A DNA stretch of 64,000 nucleotides from Actinomycetospora sp. NBRC 106375 (GCF_030269665.1 NZ_BSTS01000019.1:1-64000), one strand, 5' to 3'; numbered from the stretch's first letter, positions 8,449 to 18,838 are shown. Notes: generated by a model from the letters alone, not told the origin. Program-made: numbers and translations.

Positions 8449-9123
8449 GTGCACGATCCGGTGGACGTCGTGGTGCCGGTCAAGGAGCTGCGACGCGCGA
8501 AGTCGCGGCTCGCCCCGGCCGTCGCGGACCTCCCCGGCGACGACGCCGACCGCGAGCACGCCCACCGCGCGCTGGCGCTCGCCCTGGCCCGCGACACGCT
8601 GCGGGCCGCCCGCGCCGCCGCCGGCACGGGGCGGCTCGTCGTCGTCACCGCCGAACCGGCGGTCACGCTCGCCGGGGCGGGCGAGCCGCACGAGGTCGTG
8701 CGCGACACGGGCGGCGGGCTCAACGCCGCGGTCCGCCTCGGCGCCCGGCACCTGCGACCGTCCGCCCACGGGCCCACCGCCGCCCTGCAGGCCGACCTGC
8801 CCGCCCTGCGGCCCGCCGAGCTCGACGACGCGCTGGCCCGGGCGGCGGCGTTGTTCGCCGACGGCGCGGAGCGCGTGTTCGTCGCCGACCACGCGGGTAC
8901 CGGGACGACCCTGCTGGTCGCCGCCGCGGGCCGCGCCCTGCGCCCGCGGTTCGGGCCCGGCTCGGCGGGCGCCCACGCCGCCTCCGGCGCGGTCGCGCTC
9001 GACGGCGACTGGCCGGGTCTGCGCGGCGATGTCGACACCGTCGCCGACCTGGCCCGCGCCCGCGGGCTCGGTGCCGGGCCGGAGACGTCGGCCTGGCTCA
9101 CGCCCGTGATGGCGCGCCGCTGA
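8449..9123 (+). CDS. cofC: phosphoenolpyruvate/2-phospho-L-lactate guanylyltransferase (F420 biosynthesis)
   Basis: Activates phosphoenolpyruvate (the actinobacterial FbiD reaction) or 2-phospholactate with GTP, to give the donor for coenzyme F420 assembly. The 224-residue MobA-like nucleotidyltransferase shows [17 protein letters not shown] at the N-terminus, [26 protein letters not shown] (metal Asp) and a [14 protein letters not shown] loop. GTG 8449 is chosen because the conserved VPVKxxxxAKSRL follows directly. The position between gpsA and ppk is the same as fbiD in M. tuberculosis. This implies the organism makes F420. Confidence 0.92.
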   Translation: MHDPVDVVVPVKELRRAKSRLAPAVADLPGDDADREHAHRALALALARDTLRAARAAAGTGRLVVVTAEPAVTLAGAGEPHEVVRDTGGGLNAAVRLGARHLRPSAHGPTAALQADLPALRPAELDDALARAAALFADGAERVFVADHAGTGTTLLVAAAGRALRPRFGPGSAGAHAASGAVALDGDWPGLRGDVDTVADLARARGLGAGPETSAWLTPVMARR

Positions 9124-9194
9124 CGGTCCCGAGGGCGTGGTCCCGGTCGCGCGTCCCTCGCGGCGCCCTGGTCTCTCGGGCACCATCGGATGTC

Positions 9195-11510
9195 GTGAGC
9201 CACTCGGTGTCAGCAGCGTCGACAGGGACCTCCAGCCCCGGGGCCGGCGACGACACCGGCGTCCACGCGGCCCTCGACGTCGAGCCGGACGACGAGGACC
9301 GCCCCGGGCCCCCGCCGCCCGCGCCCGCGGACGAGAACGGCCGCGCCGCGCGCCGCACCCCGAGCGCGCCGGCGGCCCCGACGGCGGGTCCCGCGGACGC
9401 GGCGGACCTGCCCCCGAACCGCTACGACAGCCGCGAGCTCTCGTGGCTGGAGTTCAACGCGCGGGTGCTGGCGCTGGCCGAGGACACCAGCCAGCCGCTG
9501 CTCGAACGGGCGAAGTTCCTGTCGATCTTCGCGTCGAACCTCGACGAGTTCTACATGGTCCGCGTGGCCGGCCTGAAGCGCCGCGACGAGGCCGGGCTCG
9601 CGGTGCGCGGCGCCGACGGGCTGACCCCGCGCGAGCAGCTCTCCCGCATCGCCGCGCGCACCCAGGAGCTCTCGGGCAAGCACGCGCGGGTGTTCCTCGA
9701 CGACGTCGCCCCGGCCCTCGAGGACGCTGGCATCCACATCATCGACTGGTCGCAGGTCACCGAGTCGGCCCGGCCGCGGCTGACCGACTGGTTCGCCCGC
9801 CAGGTGTTCCCGGTGCTCACGCCCCTGGCCGTCGACCCGGCCCACCCGTTCCCCTACATCTCCAACCAGTCGCTCAACCTCGCGGTCGCCGTGCACGACC
9901 CGGAGACCGGCACCGAGCACTTCGCCCGCGTCAAGGTGCCGAACAACGTGCCGCGGCTCGTGCGGGTCGGCGACCCGGACGAGACGGGCCTCGGCGAGAC
10001 CGGCCTCGGTGAGACCGACAGGGAAGCCTGGTTCCTGCCCATCGAGGACCTCATCGCCGAGAACCTCGACCAGCTCTTCGAGGGCATGCGCGTCGTCGAG
10101 CACCACGTGTTCCGGGTGACCCGCAACGCCGACCTCGAGGTCGAGGAGGACCGCGACGAGGACCTCCTGCAGGCCCTCGAGCGCGAGCTGGCCCGGCGGC
10201 GCTTCGGCCCGCCGGTGCGCCTCGAGATCACCGACTCGATGAGCGAGCACATGCTCGAGCTGCTGCTGCGCGAGCTCGACGTCGACCCGCACGACGTCGT
10301 GCAGGTCCCGGGCCTGCTCGACCTCTCGGCGCTCATGGAGCTCCTGAGCCTCAACCGCCCCGAGCTCAAGGACCCGGTGTTCGTGCCGGCCACCCACCCG
10401 GCGTTCAGCGAGGGCGAGACGCCGAGGAGCGTGTTCGCGACGCTGCGCGAGGGCGACGTGCTCGTGCACCACCCCTACGACTCGTTCTCGACGAGCGTGC
10501 ACCGCTTCATCGAGCAGGCCGCGTCCGACCCGAAGGTCCTCGCGATCAAGCAGACGCTCTACCGGACCTCCGGTGACTCGCCGATCGTCGAGTCACTGAT
10601 CGACGCGGCCGAGGCGGGCAAGCAGGTCGTGGCCGTGGTGGAGATCAAGGCGCGCTTCGACGAGCGCGCCAACATCGGCTGGGCCCGCGCCCTGGAGCGC
10701 GCGGGCGTGCACGTCGTCTACGGGCTGGTCGGGCTCAAGACGCACTGCAAGGCCGTGCTCGTCGTGCGCCAGGAGGGCCCGACGATCAAGCGGTACTGCC
10801 ACCTCGGCACCGGCAACTACAACCCGAAGACGGCCCGGCTCTACGAGGACATCGGGCTGTTCACCGCCGACGAGACGATCGCCGCCGACCTCACCGACCT
10901 GTTCAACGTGCTCACCGGGTACGCGCGACGCAGCTCCTACCGCAAGCTGCTCGTCGCCCCGTACGGCCTGCGCCGCGGGATCGTCGACCGCATCGACGGC
11001 GAGCGCGAGCGTGCCGAGCGCGGCGAGACGGCGGGCATCCGGATCAAGGTCAACGGGCTGGTGGACGAGCAGGTCATCGACGCCCTCTACCGGGCCTCGG
11101 CGGCCGGCGTCCCGGTCGACCTGGTGGTGCGCGGGCTGTGCTCGCTGCGCGCGGGGGTGCCCGGGCTCTCCGAGAACATCCGGGTGCGCTCGATCCTCGG
11201 GCGCTTCCTCGAGCACTCGCGGATCTTCCACTTCGTGGGGGCCGATGAACACTGGATCGGCAGCGCGGACATGATGCACCGGAACCTGGACCGCCGTGTG
11301 GAGGCTCTCGTCCCCGTGACCGACCCGCGCCTGACCGCCCAGCTCGACGACGTGCTCGACTCGGCGACCGCGCCGCCCACCCGCTGCTGGATCCTCGAGC
11401 CCGACGGCTCCTGGGACCCGTGGCCGGTGGCCGCGGGCCACGACCACGAGGGCATGGCCGTCTCCGACCACCAGGTGCAGCTGCTGCGCCGCCACCAGGC
11501 CGCGCAGTGA
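9195..11510 (+). CDS. ppk1: polyphosphate kinase 1
   Basis: Reversibly transfers the ATP gamma-phosphate to polyphosphate. The 771-residue product starts with a ~70-residue acidic, Pro/Ala-rich extension, then the canonical PPK1 domains ([33 protein letters not shown], a phospholipase-D-like core with [25 protein letters not shown]). The autophosphorylated histidine is His517 in [10 protein letters not shown], followed by HLGTGNYN. A small tandem duplication (ETGLG repeated, around 9980-10020) sits in a surface loop before the head domain. The MutT1-type gene overlaps its stop by 4 nt. Confidence 0.97.
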   Translation: MSHSVSAASTGTSSPGAGDDTGVHAALDVEPDDEDRPGPPPPAPADENGRAARRTPSAPAAPTAGPADAADLPPNRYDSRELSWLEFNARVLALAEDTSQPLLERAKFLSIFASNLDEFYMVRVAGLKRRDEAGLAVRGADGLTPREQLSRIAARTQELSGKHARVFLDDVAPALEDAGIHIIDWSQVTESARPRLTDWFARQVFPVLTPLAVDPAHPFPYISNQSLNLAVAVHDPETGTEHFARVKVPNNVPRLVRVGDPDETGLGETGLGETDREAWFLPIEDLIAENLDQLFEGMRVVEHHVFRVTRNADLEVEEDRDEDLLQALERELARRRFGPPVRLEITDSMSEHMLELLLRELDVDPHDVVQVPGLLDLSALMELLSLNRPELKDPVFVPATHPAFSEGETPRSVFATLREGDVLVHHPYDSFSTSVHRFIEQAASDPKVLAIKQTLYRTSGDSPIVESLIDAAEAGKQVVAVVEIKARFDERANIGWARALERAGVHVVYGLVGLKTHCKAVLVVRQEGPTIKRYCHLGTGNYNPKTARLYEDIGLFTADETIAADLTDLFNVLTGYARRSSYRKLLVAPYGLRRGIVDRIDGERERAERGETAGIRIKVNGLVDEQVIDALYRASAAGVPVDLVVRGLCSLRAGVPGLSENIRVRSILGRFLEHSRIFHFVGADEHWIGSADMMHRNLDRRVEALVPVTDPRLTAQLDDVLDSATAPPTRCWILEPDGSWDPWPVAAGHDHEGMAVSDHQVQLLRRHQAAQ

Positions 11511-12415
11511 CGATCCTCGCGGCCGGAGCGGTGCTCTGGCGGCCCGCCGACGGCGGCACGGTCGAGGTGGCCGTCGTCCACCGGCCGCACCACGCGGACT
11601 GGAGCCTGCCCAAGGGGAAGGTCGACCCCGGCGAGACGCTCGCCGACACCGCGGTCCGCGAGCTGGCCGAGGAGACGGGGTTCGCGGCCGTGCTCGGGCG
11701 GCACCTGCGCACCGTCGAGTACACGGTCGCCGACGAGGACAAGTCCGTCGACTACTGGGCGGCGCGCGCCGGCGAGGGCCGGTTCACCCCCGGCGACGAG
11801 ACCGACGAGCTGCGGTGGCTGACTCCCGGCGAGGCGGCCGCGCTCTTGACCTACGCCTCGGACCGCACGGTGCTCGACGACTTCACCGCCCGCCCGGCCG
11901 CCCTGCGCAGCATGCTGCTCGTCCGGCACGCCGTCGCGGGCCGGCGGTCGGAGTGGTCGGGCCCGGACGCCGACCGGCCGCTCGACGAGGAGGGCCGCGA
12001 GCAGGCCCGGGCCCTCGTGCCCATGCTCGGGCGCTACGGCGTGACCGCGCTGCGGGCGGTCCCCAACGTGCGCTGCCGCCAGACCCTCGAGCCGTACGCC
12101 GAGGCCACCGGCATCCCGGTCGCACCGCTCGCCGAGCTCGGCGACGAGGCGGTCTGGGACGACCCGGGCGCGGCCCTGGCCGCGGTCGACGCGCTCGTCG
12201 CGGGCTCGGGGACCACGGCGGTGTGCGCGCAGGGCGACGGGATCCCGCGCGTCGTGCGGGCGCTGGCCACCCGGTCGCGGGCCGCGGGCTCGGCACCGCT
12301 GGCCAACCGCGAGCTCGACGAGCCGCCGAGCCGCAAGGGCAGCTTCTGGGTGCTCTCGTTCGCAGCGGGCGGCGTGCTCGCCGCCGCGGACTACCACCGC
12401 GACCCGACGGCCTAG
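11507..12415 (+). CDS. mutT1: MutT1-type Nudix hydrolase + histidine phosphatase fusion
   Basis: A 302-residue two-domain protein. The N-terminal Nudix domain carries the box from [14 protein letters not shown] to RELAEETGF. The C-terminal phosphoglycerate-mutase-like domain begins LLVRHAVAG with the RH catalytic pair. The same architecture in mycobacterial MutT1 (Rv2985) hydrolyses 8-oxo-dGTP and diadenosine polyphosphates, so a nucleotide-sanitising role is expected. GTG 11507 overlaps the ppk1 TGA by 4 nt, indicating translational coupling with polyphosphate synthesis, as in mycobacteria. Confidence 0.9.
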   Translation: MTILAAGAVLWRPADGGTVEVAVVHRPHHADWSLPKGKVDPGETLADTAVRELAEETGFAAVLGRHLRTVEYTVADEDKSVDYWAARAGEGRFTPGDETDELRWLTPGEAAALLTYASDRTVLDDFTARPAALRSMLLVRHAVAGRRSEWSGPDADRPLDEEGREQARALVPMLGRYGVTALRAVPNVRCRQTLEPYAEATGIPVAPLAELGDEAVWDDPGAALAAVDALVAGSGTTAVCAQGDGIPRVVRALATRSRAAGSAPLANRELDEPPSRKGSFWVLSFAAGGVLAAADYHRDPTA

Positions 12416-12611
12416 CCGTCCTCGGCCACCACGACGGGTGACCACGCGAGACCCACGTCTCACGGTGGATCACCCGAAAGGGGACGTCCCGGCACGGATC
12501 GGGGCGGGCGCGGACACGCCACCGGACTGGGTTAGCGTCGAGGCCTCCCCAGCCCCCGAACCGTCTCCCCGCACAGTTCCCACTGCCGCCGAACGCCAGG
12601 AGCTCCCCCCG

Positions 12612-14564
12612 GTGCGTCCGTCGAACACCCGACGCGTCCGCCAGATCGCCCTCGTCGTGGTGGCCGCCGTCGTGCTGCTGGGCGTCAACGTGCCCCCGGC
12701 GTGGTCCTACATCAGCGAGTGGCGGCACGAGCAGCTGATCAACAGCCCGGACTACATGAAGCAGTTCGGGCACTGGGACACGATCAACGTCCCCGACGCG
12801 AACCGCGTCAACGCGATCCACGCGGCGCTGCTGTCCACCGGCAAGGTCCTGCTCATCGCGGGGTCGGGCAACAAGGAGGACATGTTCGCGACGCGGGCGC
12901 TCAAGAGCCTGCTCTACGACCCCGCCACCGGTGAGTCGAAGATGATCCCGGTCCCGGACGACATGTTCTGCGGCGGCCAGACGACGCTGCCCGACGGGCG
13001 GCTGCTCGTCGCCGGCGGCACCCAGCGCTACGAGAAGCTCGACGGCGCGGTCACCAACGCCGCCGGGACGATGACGGTCAAGAACGAGAACCCGAACCTC
13101 CCGATGACGCTGCCCGCCGGCACCGTCTTCGTCTCCCCCACCGGCGTCCGCTACCGCGCCGACGCCGAGACGGTGCTCCCGCCCGCCCAGAAGGTCGGCC
13201 AGGGACGCCGGACCCAGGTGACCGCCTCGGAGAAGCCCGTCTTCGTCGAGGCCGTCGACCCCGGCCCGGCGGCGGTGAACCCGAACCCGGCGCAGTACCA
13301 GGTGGAGGGCCTGCCGCCGGACGTCGCGCGCAACGTCTACGGCCAGGGCCAGCAGATGACCCTGCGCAAGCAGGACTACCAGGGCACGAACCAGGCGTAC
13401 ACGTTCGACCCGGTCAGCGAGTCGTGGTCGCGGGTCTCGGACATGGCGTTCCACCGTTGGTACGCGACGCTGACGCCGATGTCGGACGGGAACGTCCTGA
13501 CGACCGCCGGGCTCGACGGCACCGGCGAGGTGCTCAACGGGCAGACCGAGATCTTCAACCCGGCGACGAACGCCTTCACCGAGCGAAAGGAGCTCACCCA
13601 CTACTTCCCGACCTATCCGGCGATCTTCGAGACCGACAAGCCCGGGCGGATGGTCTACACCGGGGCGAACGCGGGCTACGGGCCCGCCGAGCGCGGTCGC
13701 GAGCCGGGGTTCTGGGACATGGACAACGGCGCCTTCGCGCCCATCCCCGGGATGCGCGACCCGGACCTGCTCGAGACCGCCGGGTCCGCCTTCATCGGGC
13801 CGGTGAACGACCAGCGCATGGCCGTCGTCGGTGGCGGCGGCGTCGGCGAGAGCCCCCGCTCCACCGGGCGCATCGACTACCTCGACCTCAAGGACCCGGC
13901 GCCGCACTTCACCCCGGGCCCGTCCCTGCCCGAGGGCGTGCGCTACCCCAACCTCGTGAACCTGCCCGACGACACGATGCTCATCTCCGGGGGCTCGCGG
14001 GACTACCGCGGCAAGGGCGGCACCAACAACCACATCGCCCAGCTGCTGCACCCCGATACCGGGCAGCTCACCGCGGCGGCCGACCCCGCCGTCGGCCGCG
14101 ACTACCACACCGAGGCGCTGCTGCTGCCCGACGGCCGCGTGCTCACCGCGGGGTCCGACCCGCTGTTCGACGACGAGCAGAACCTCGTGCCCGGCACCTT
14201 CGAGCAGCGCATCGAGATCTACAGCCCGCCCTACCTCTACCGGGGCGGCCGGCCCACGATCACCGACGCGCCGCCCACGCTCGTGCGCGGGCAGACGGCG
14301 ACGATCCCGACGCCGGACCCGAGCCACATCCGCAGCGCGCGGCTGATCAAGGCCTCCACGGCGACCCACGTCACGACCACCGACATGCGGTCGGTGGCCC
14401 TCGACGTCTCCCCCCGCGCCGGCGGGGTGGGCGTGACCGTGCCGGACAACCCGGCGCTCACCCCGCCCGGGCCCTACATGATCTTCCTCGTCGACGACCG
14501 CGGCGTGCCGTCGGTCGCGAAGATGACGAACGTCGGCCCCGGCCGGCGCGCGCTCCCGGACTAG
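12612..14564 (+). CDS. GlxA-like radical copper oxidase, membrane-anchored
   Basis: A 650-residue protein: short basic N-terminus, one membrane segment (IALVVVAAVVLLGVNVPPAW), then galactose-oxidase-type Kelch repeats and a C-terminal DUF1929 domain. Residues equivalent to the galactose oxidase copper site are present: Cys120 in FCGGQ (Cys228), Tyr284 in RWYATL (Tyr272, thioether partner), Tyr498-His499 in DYHTEALL (Tyr495/His496) and His586 in ATHVTTT (His581). The KNENPNLP-type insert between Cys and Tyr resembles Streptomyces GlxA. GTG 12612 has AGGAG at 12598-12602; starting at 12438 would add 58 unconserved residues. GlxA acts in glycan deposition with CslA, but no cslA lies nearby. Confidence 0.8.
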   Translation: MRPSNTRRVRQIALVVVAAVVLLGVNVPPAWSYISEWRHEQLINSPDYMKQFGHWDTINVPDANRVNAIHAALLSTGKVLLIAGSGNKEDMFATRALKSLLYDPATGESKMIPVPDDMFCGGQTTLPDGRLLVAGGTQRYEKLDGAVTNAAGTMTVKNENPNLPMTLPAGTVFVSPTGVRYRADAETVLPPAQKVGQGRRTQVTASEKPVFVEAVDPGPAAVNPNPAQYQVEGLPPDVARNVYGQGQQMTLRKQDYQGTNQAYTFDPVSESWSRVSDMAFHRWYATLTPMSDGNVLTTAGLDGTGEVLNGQTEIFNPATNAFTERKELTHYFPTYPAIFETDKPGRMVYTGANAGYGPAERGREPGFWDMDNGAFAPIPGMRDPDLLETAGSAFIGPVNDQRMAVVGGGGVGESPRSTGRIDYLDLKDPAPHFTPGPSLPEGVRYPNLVNLPDDTMLISGGSRDYRGKGGTNNHIAQLLHPDTGQLTAAADPAVGRDYHTEALLLPDGRVLTAGSDPLFDDEQNLVPGTFEQRIEIYSPPYLYRGGRPTITDAPPTLVRGQTATIPTPDPSHIRSARLIKASTATHVTTTDMRSVALDVSPRAGGVGVTVPDNPALTPPGPYMIFLVDDRGVPSVAKMTNVGPGRRALPD

Positions 14565-14588
14565 ATGCCCTGCGGGCACGATGGGGCC

Positions 14589-15575
14589 GTGGACTCCCCG
14601 ATCCCCCGCGGTCCCGTCGACGCCACGGCCGTTCCCCGCTTCGCCGGCCCGCCGACGTTCGCCCGCCTGCCGCGCCTGGGTGAGGTCTCGCGGGCCGACG
14701 TCGCCGTGGTCGGCCTGCCGTTCGACGCCGGCACGAGCTACCGGCCCGGCGCGCGGTTCGGGCCCGCGCACATCCGCGCGTCGTCGAAGCTGCTGCGCCC
14801 GTACCACCCCGCGCTCGCGACCTCGCCGTTCGCCGCGATGCAGGTGGCCGACGCCGGTGACCTCGGGCTGAACCCGTTCGACATCCCCGAGGCCCTGCGG
14901 TCCTGCGAGCTCGGGATGCGCTCGCTGGCGCAGGACGGCGCCACGCTCGTGGGGCTCGGCGGCGACCACACGCTCGCCCTGCCCGCGCTGCGGGCGCTGC
15001 ACGCGCTGCACGGCCCGGTCGCGGTGCTGCACTTCGACGCGCACCTCGACACGTGGGACACGTACATGGGCGCCGCGTACACCCACGGCACGCCGTTCCG
15101 CCGGGCGAGCGAGGAAGGGCTCATCGACCGGGAGCGCAGCGTGCACGTCGGCATCCGCGGCCCGCTCTACGGCGCCGGGGACCTCGACGACGACACGCGC
15201 CTCGGCTTCGCCGTGGTCCCCGCCGACGACTACGAGAGCGACGGGGTGGCGCGCATCGTCGACCGGGTCCGCCACCGGCTCGGCGGTCCCGGCGCGGGTC
15301 CGGTCTACGTCTCGGTGGACATCGACGTCCTCGACCCCGCCGCCGCGCCCGGCACCGGCACCCCGGAAGCCGGCGGCCTCACCAGCCGCGAGCTGCTGCA
15401 CACCCTGCGGGGCCTCGCGCCGGCGGCACCCGGCGAGCCCGGGATCGACGTCGTCGGCGTCGACGTCGTCGAGGTGGCGCCGGCCTACGACCACGCCGAG
15501 ATCACCGGGATCGCCGCCGCGCACGTCGTGTACGACCTGCTCGGGGTGCTCGCGCTCTCCGGCCGACGCGCCTGA
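14589..15575 (+). CDS. ureohydrolase, probable guanidinobutyrase (agmatinase family)
   Basis: A 328-residue binuclear Mn enzyme of the arginase/agmatinase family. Metal ligands: His127 (GGDHT), Asp150, His152 and Asp154 (FDAHLD), Asp244 and Asp246 (VDIDVLDPA). It has an agmatinase-like GTGTPEAGG loop rather than an arginase loop. It is followed at 1 nt by a nitrilase-type amidase and then a flavin amine oxidase. Together these fit the arginine 2-monooxygenase pathway, which points to 4-guanidinobutyrate as substrate (giving 4-aminobutyrate and urea) over agmatine. GTG 14589 is preferred to ATG 14565, which abuts the previous stop and adds unconserved residues. Confidence 0.85.
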   Translation: MDSPIPRGPVDATAVPRFAGPPTFARLPRLGEVSRADVAVVGLPFDAGTSYRPGARFGPAHIRASSKLLRPYHPALATSPFAAMQVADAGDLGLNPFDIPEALRSCELGMRSLAQDGATLVGLGGDHTLALPALRALHALHGPVAVLHFDAHLDTWDTYMGAAYTHGTPFRRASEEGLIDRERSVHVGIRGPLYGAGDLDDDTRLGFAVVPADDYESDGVARIVDRVRHRLGGPGAGPVYVSVDIDVLDPAAAPGTGTPEAGGLTSRELLHTLRGLAPAAPGEPGIDVVGVDVVEVAPAYDHAEITGIAAAHVVYDLLGVLALSGRRA

Positions 15576-15576
15576 C

Positions 15577-16308
15577 ATGCGGATCGCCGCGCTGCAGGCG
15601 CGCGGGCCGGACCGGGACCTGGTCCGGATCGCCGCCGCCGCCACCACCGCCGCGGACCGGGGCGCCGACGTGCTCGTCGTCCCGGAGCTCTTCGTCGGCG
15701 GCTACGACCCGGCGGCCTTCCCCGGTCCCGACGAGACCCTGCTCCCCCGGCTGCAGGACCTCGCCGCCCGGCAGGGCGTGGCGCTGGTCGCCGCGGAGCC
15801 GGAGGGTGATCCGCCAGCGATCACGGCGGTGGTCCTCGCCGGGGACGGCACCGTGTCCGGCCGCTACCGCAAGACCCACCTCTACGGCCCGGCCGAGCGC
15901 GCCGCGTTCGTCCCCGGCGACGGCGACCGGTTCGTCGTGGCGATCGGCGGGCTGCGGTGCGGGGTCGCGGTCTGCTACGACGTCGAGTTCCCGGAGGTCG
16001 TCCGCGGCCTCGCGCTCGCCGGCGCCGAGGTCGTCCTCGTCCCGACCGCGCTCGACGATCCGGCGGTGTCCCGCGTCCTCGTGCCCGCCCGGGCGATGGA
16101 GAACCGGGTCGGCCTCGCGTACGCCGACCACGTCGGGCCGGGGTTCTGCGGTGGTTCGGTGATCGCCGGACCGGACGGCCGCGCCCGGGCGCGGGCCGGG
16201 GCCGTGGCGGACGCCGTCCTCGTCGCCGACGTCACCCGCGACGACCTCGACCGGGCCCGCGCGGGCGCGGACTACCTCGCCGACCGCCGCCCGGAGACCT
16301 ACCGGTGA
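15577..16308 (+). CDS. nitrilase-superfamily amidase, probable 4-guanidinobutyramide hydrolase
   Basis: A 243-residue carbon-nitrogen hydrolase with a complete catalytic triad: Glu37 (VVPELFVGG), Lys99 (YRKTHLYG) and Cys133 (GVAVCYDVEFPE). Its length matches the single-domain amidase branch. It lies between a ureohydrolase (1 nt gap) and a flavin amine oxidase (4-nt GTGA overlap), which suggests it hydrolyses the amide released by an amino-acid 2-monooxygenase. For arginine that is 4-guanidinobutyramide to 4-guanidinobutyrate. A general amide or N-carbamoylputrescine specificity cannot be excluded from sequence. Confidence 0.82.
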   Translation: MRIAALQARGPDRDLVRIAAAATTAADRGADVLVVPELFVGGYDPAAFPGPDETLLPRLQDLAARQGVALVAAEPEGDPPAITAVVLAGDGTVSGRYRKTHLYGPAERAAFVPGDGDRFVVAIGGLRCGVAVCYDVEFPEVVRGLALAGAEVVLVPTALDDPAVSRVLVPARAMENRVGLAYADHVGPGFCGGSVIAGPDGRARARAGAVADAVLVADVTRDDLDRARAGADYLADRRPETYR

Positions 16309-17987
16309 GCGGGTCGCCGGGGATGGCGATGCTCGTCCCCGACTTCCCGTTCCCCTACGCCGAGCACCTCGCCGCGCCGGCCGGGCTCGGCGAGCTGCCC
16401 CCGCACGCCCAGGGCACCGAGGTCGCGGTCATCGGGGCGGGCATGGCCGGGCTGGTCACCGCCTACGAGCTGATGCGCCTCGGTCTGCGCCCGGTGCTCC
16501 ACGAGGCCGGCGAGATCGGCGGTCGGCTGCGCACCGCGACGTTCCCGCAGGTCGACCGGTCGACCGGGGCCGTCGCCGACCTCGGCGGCATGCGCTTCCC
16601 CGCCTCCGGGCGGGCGTTCGGGCACTACCTGGACCTGCTCGACGTCGCCACCGCCCCGTTCCCGAACCCGCTCGCTCCGCAGACCCCGAGCACCGTGATC
16701 GAGCTGGGCGGGCGCGCCGTCTACGCGGAGCGGCCCGAGGACCTGCCGCCCGTGTTCGCCGAGGTCTCGCACCACTGGGCCACCGCGCTCGCCGAGGGCG
16801 CCGACCTGCCGGCGCTGCGCGTCGCGGTCGCGGCGCGGGCGACCCGGCAGATCAAGCAGATCTGGAACCGTCTCGTGCCCCGCCTGGACGAGGAGAGCTT
16901 CTACGGGTTCGTCGCCCGCTCGCCGGCGTTCGGCGACTTCTCCCACCGCGAACTGTTCGGCCAGGTCGGCTTCGGCACCGGCGGCTGGGACACCGACTTC
17001 CCGAACTCGATGCTCGAGATCCTGCGGGTGGTCGCCACCGACGCCGACGACCAGCACGTCCGCATCCTCGGCGGCGCCCAGCAGGTGCCGCTGGCGCTGT
17101 GGCGCCACACCCCGGAGACGCTCACCGGGCACCCGGTCGGCACGTCGCTGGAGTCGCTGCACGACGGGGCGCCGCGCCCGGCGGTGCGCGCGCTGCGGCG
17201 CCTCGACGACGGCCGCCTCGGCGTGCTCGACCGCTGGGGCACCGAGCGCGCCTACCCCGCCGTCGTGTCGACCGTGCAGTCGTGGCTGCTGTCGGCGGGC
17301 ATCGACACCGACGAGTCGCTGTTCTCCCACGACCTCTGGATGGCCCTCGAGCGCTCGCACTACATGCAGAGCTCGAAGACGTTCGTGCTGGTCGATCGCC
17401 CGTTCTGGCGCGACCGCGACCCGGTCACCGGACGGCACGTCATGTCGACCACGCTCACCGACCGCCTCACCCGCGGCACGTACCTCCTCGACGGCGGACG
17501 CGGGCTCGACGACCCGGCGGCGGCGCACACGCCCGCCGTCGTGTGCCTGAGCTACACCTGGAACGACGACGCGCTGAAGTGGCTGGCGCTGCCCACCGAC
17601 GAGCGGGTCCGCCTGATGCTGCACTCGATGAGCAAGATCTATCCCGACCTCGACCTCGCCGCCCACATCCGCGGCGAGCCCGTCACGATCTCGTGGGAGA
17701 ACGAGCCGCACTTCATGGGCGCCTTCCGGGGCAACCTGCCCGGCCACTACCGCTACCAGCGCCGGCTGTTCACCCACTTCGTGCAGGACGCCTTCCCGGC
17801 GGAGCACCGCGGCGTCTTCCTCGCCGGCGACGACATCTCGTTCACCCCGGGCTGGGCCGAGGGCGCGGTGCAGACCGCGATCAACGCCGTGTGGGGCGTG
17901 GTGCGCCACCTCGGCGGCACCTGCGCGCCCACCAACCCCGGTCCGGGCGACCGCTTCGGGGAGCTCGCGCCGATCCGGCTACCCTGA
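16305..17987 (+). CDS. flavin amine oxidase, probable L-arginine 2-monooxygenase
   Basis: A 560-residue FAD enzyme. The dinucleotide motif VIGAGMAGL (residues 42-50) is followed by HEAGEIGGRL, LGGMRFPAS and, near the end, FLAGDDISFTPGWAEGAVQTA. The middle (QIKQIWNRLVP, then VGFGTGGWDTDFPNSMLEI) is characteristic of the tryptophan/arginine/lysine 2-monooxygenase branch, which oxidatively decarboxylates an amino acid to its amide. The linked amidase and ureohydrolase favour arginine. GTG 16305 overlaps the amidase stop. Its 3' end overlaps the converging siderophore-interacting protein gene by 9 nt. Confidence 0.82.
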   Translation: MSGSPGMAMLVPDFPFPYAEHLAAPAGLGELPPHAQGTEVAVIGAGMAGLVTAYELMRLGLRPVLHEAGEIGGRLRTATFPQVDRSTGAVADLGGMRFPASGRAFGHYLDLLDVATAPFPNPLAPQTPSTVIELGGRAVYAERPEDLPPVFAEVSHHWATALAEGADLPALRVAVAARATRQIKQIWNRLVPRLDEESFYGFVARSPAFGDFSHRELFGQVGFGTGGWDTDFPNSMLEILRVVATDADDQHVRILGGAQQVPLALWRHTPETLTGHPVGTSLESLHDGAPRPAVRALRRLDDGRLGVLDRWGTERAYPAVVSTVQSWLLSAGIDTDESLFSHDLWMALERSHYMQSSKTFVLVDRPFWRDRDPVTGRHVMSTTLTDRLTRGTYLLDGGRGLDDPAAAHTPAVVCLSYTWNDDALKWLALPTDERVRLMLHSMSKIYPDLDLAAHIRGEPVTISWENEPHFMGAFRGNLPGHYRYQRRLFTHFVQDAFPAEHRGVFLAGDDISFTPGWAEGAVQTAINAVWGVVRHLGGTCAPTNPGPGDRFGELAPIRLP

Positions 17988-18797
17988 GGTTCGCTTCTCC
18001 GCCTGGAACGTGTCCTCGTCGGCACCCCGGCGCCAGTACCCCGAGATCGAGAGCCACTCGCGGTCCAGACCGCGGTCGTCGAGCAGGTGGCCGCGCAGGG
18101 CCTTCACGTCGCCGGTCTCGCCGTGGACGAAAGCGTGCACGACGCCGGCCGGCCAGTCGGCGGCCTTCACCGCGTCGACGAGGTCCTCGCCCGCGTCGCG
18201 GTGGAGCCAGCGCAGCGAGAGGTCGGCGGCGGTCGGCAGGGCGAGCTCGTCGTCGGGCCCGTCGACCTGCACCCACGCATGGACGGGGACGCCCGGCGCC
18301 AGGCGCTCGAGGGCGGCCGCGATCGCGGGCAGCGCCGCCTCGTCGCCGACGAGGACGTGGGCGTCGGCCTCGGGGGAGGGCCGGTAGGCACCACCGGGGC
18401 CCATCAACGTGATCTCGTCGCCCGGTGCCGCGGCGAGCGCCCACGGGCCCGCGATCCCGGTGTCGCCGTGGACGACGAAGTCGATCGCCATCTCGCCCGC
18501 GGCGTGGTCGAGCGACCGGACGGTGTACGTGCGCACGATCGGCCAGTCCTCGCGCGGCATCGACTCACGGATGGCGGCGACGTCGAACGGCGTCGGGTAC
18601 GCCACCCCGGGGCGCGGGAAGGCGAACTTGACGTACTTGTCGGTGAAGCCGTTGTCGACGATGCCGTCGAGGCCGGGGCCGCCGAGGACGACACGCACCA
18701 GGTGCGGGGTCAGGCGCTCGGAGCGCAGCACACGCAACCGGTGGCCGGGGCCGCCCTTGGATCGGCGGGCAGGGGCCTGGGTGTCGGGAGCAGCCAT
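17979..18797 (-). CDS. siderophore-interacting FAD protein (ferric-siderophore reductase)
   Basis: A 272-residue SIP/ViuB-family flavoreductase. The N-terminal FAD domain contains VRTYTVRSLD (FAD binding) and the MAIDFVVHGDTGIAGPWA segment. The C-terminal NAD(P)H domain has VLVGDEAALPAIAAALE and ends with the SGYWRRGADED block typical of SIPs. It likely releases iron from imported siderophores in the cytosol. It is a single gene with no siderophore cluster around it; no iron-responsive operator was recognised upstream (18798-18838 is only 41 nt before the LysR stop). Confidence 0.9.
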   Translation of the reverse strand: MAAPDTQAPARRSKGGPGHRLRVLRSERLTPHLVRVVLGGPGLDGIVDNGFTDKYVKFAFPRPGVAYPTPFDVAAIRESMPREDWPIVRTYTVRSLDHAAGEMAIDFVVHGDTGIAGPWALAAAPGDEITLMGPGGAYRPSPEADAHVLVGDEAALPAIAAALERLAPGVPVHAWVQVDGPDDELALPTAADLSLRWLHRDAGEDLVDAVKAADWPAGVVHAFVHGETGDVKALRGHLLDDRGLDREWLSISGYWRRGADEDTFQAEKRTSG

Positions 18798-18838
18798 GAC
18801 GGCGACCCTACCCCTCCGACTTAGGAGACCCTAAGAAG

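Noticed and set aside
9980..10020. ETGLG duplication in ppk1 as a mobile insertion
   Set aside because: It is a simple tandem duplication of about 15 nt in a loop, explained by slippage.
16305..17987. Flavin amine oxidase as IaaM in an indole-3-acetamide auxin route
   Set aside because: The adjacent amidase is a nitrilase-type hydrolase rather than an amidase-signature IaaH, and the ureohydrolase in the same operon fits arginine instead.
17979..18797. Siderophore biosynthesis or uptake cluster around the SIP gene
   Set aside because: The neighbours are arginine catabolism and LysR/SDR genes; the EntE-like ligase is 23 kb away in an aromatic catabolic operon.
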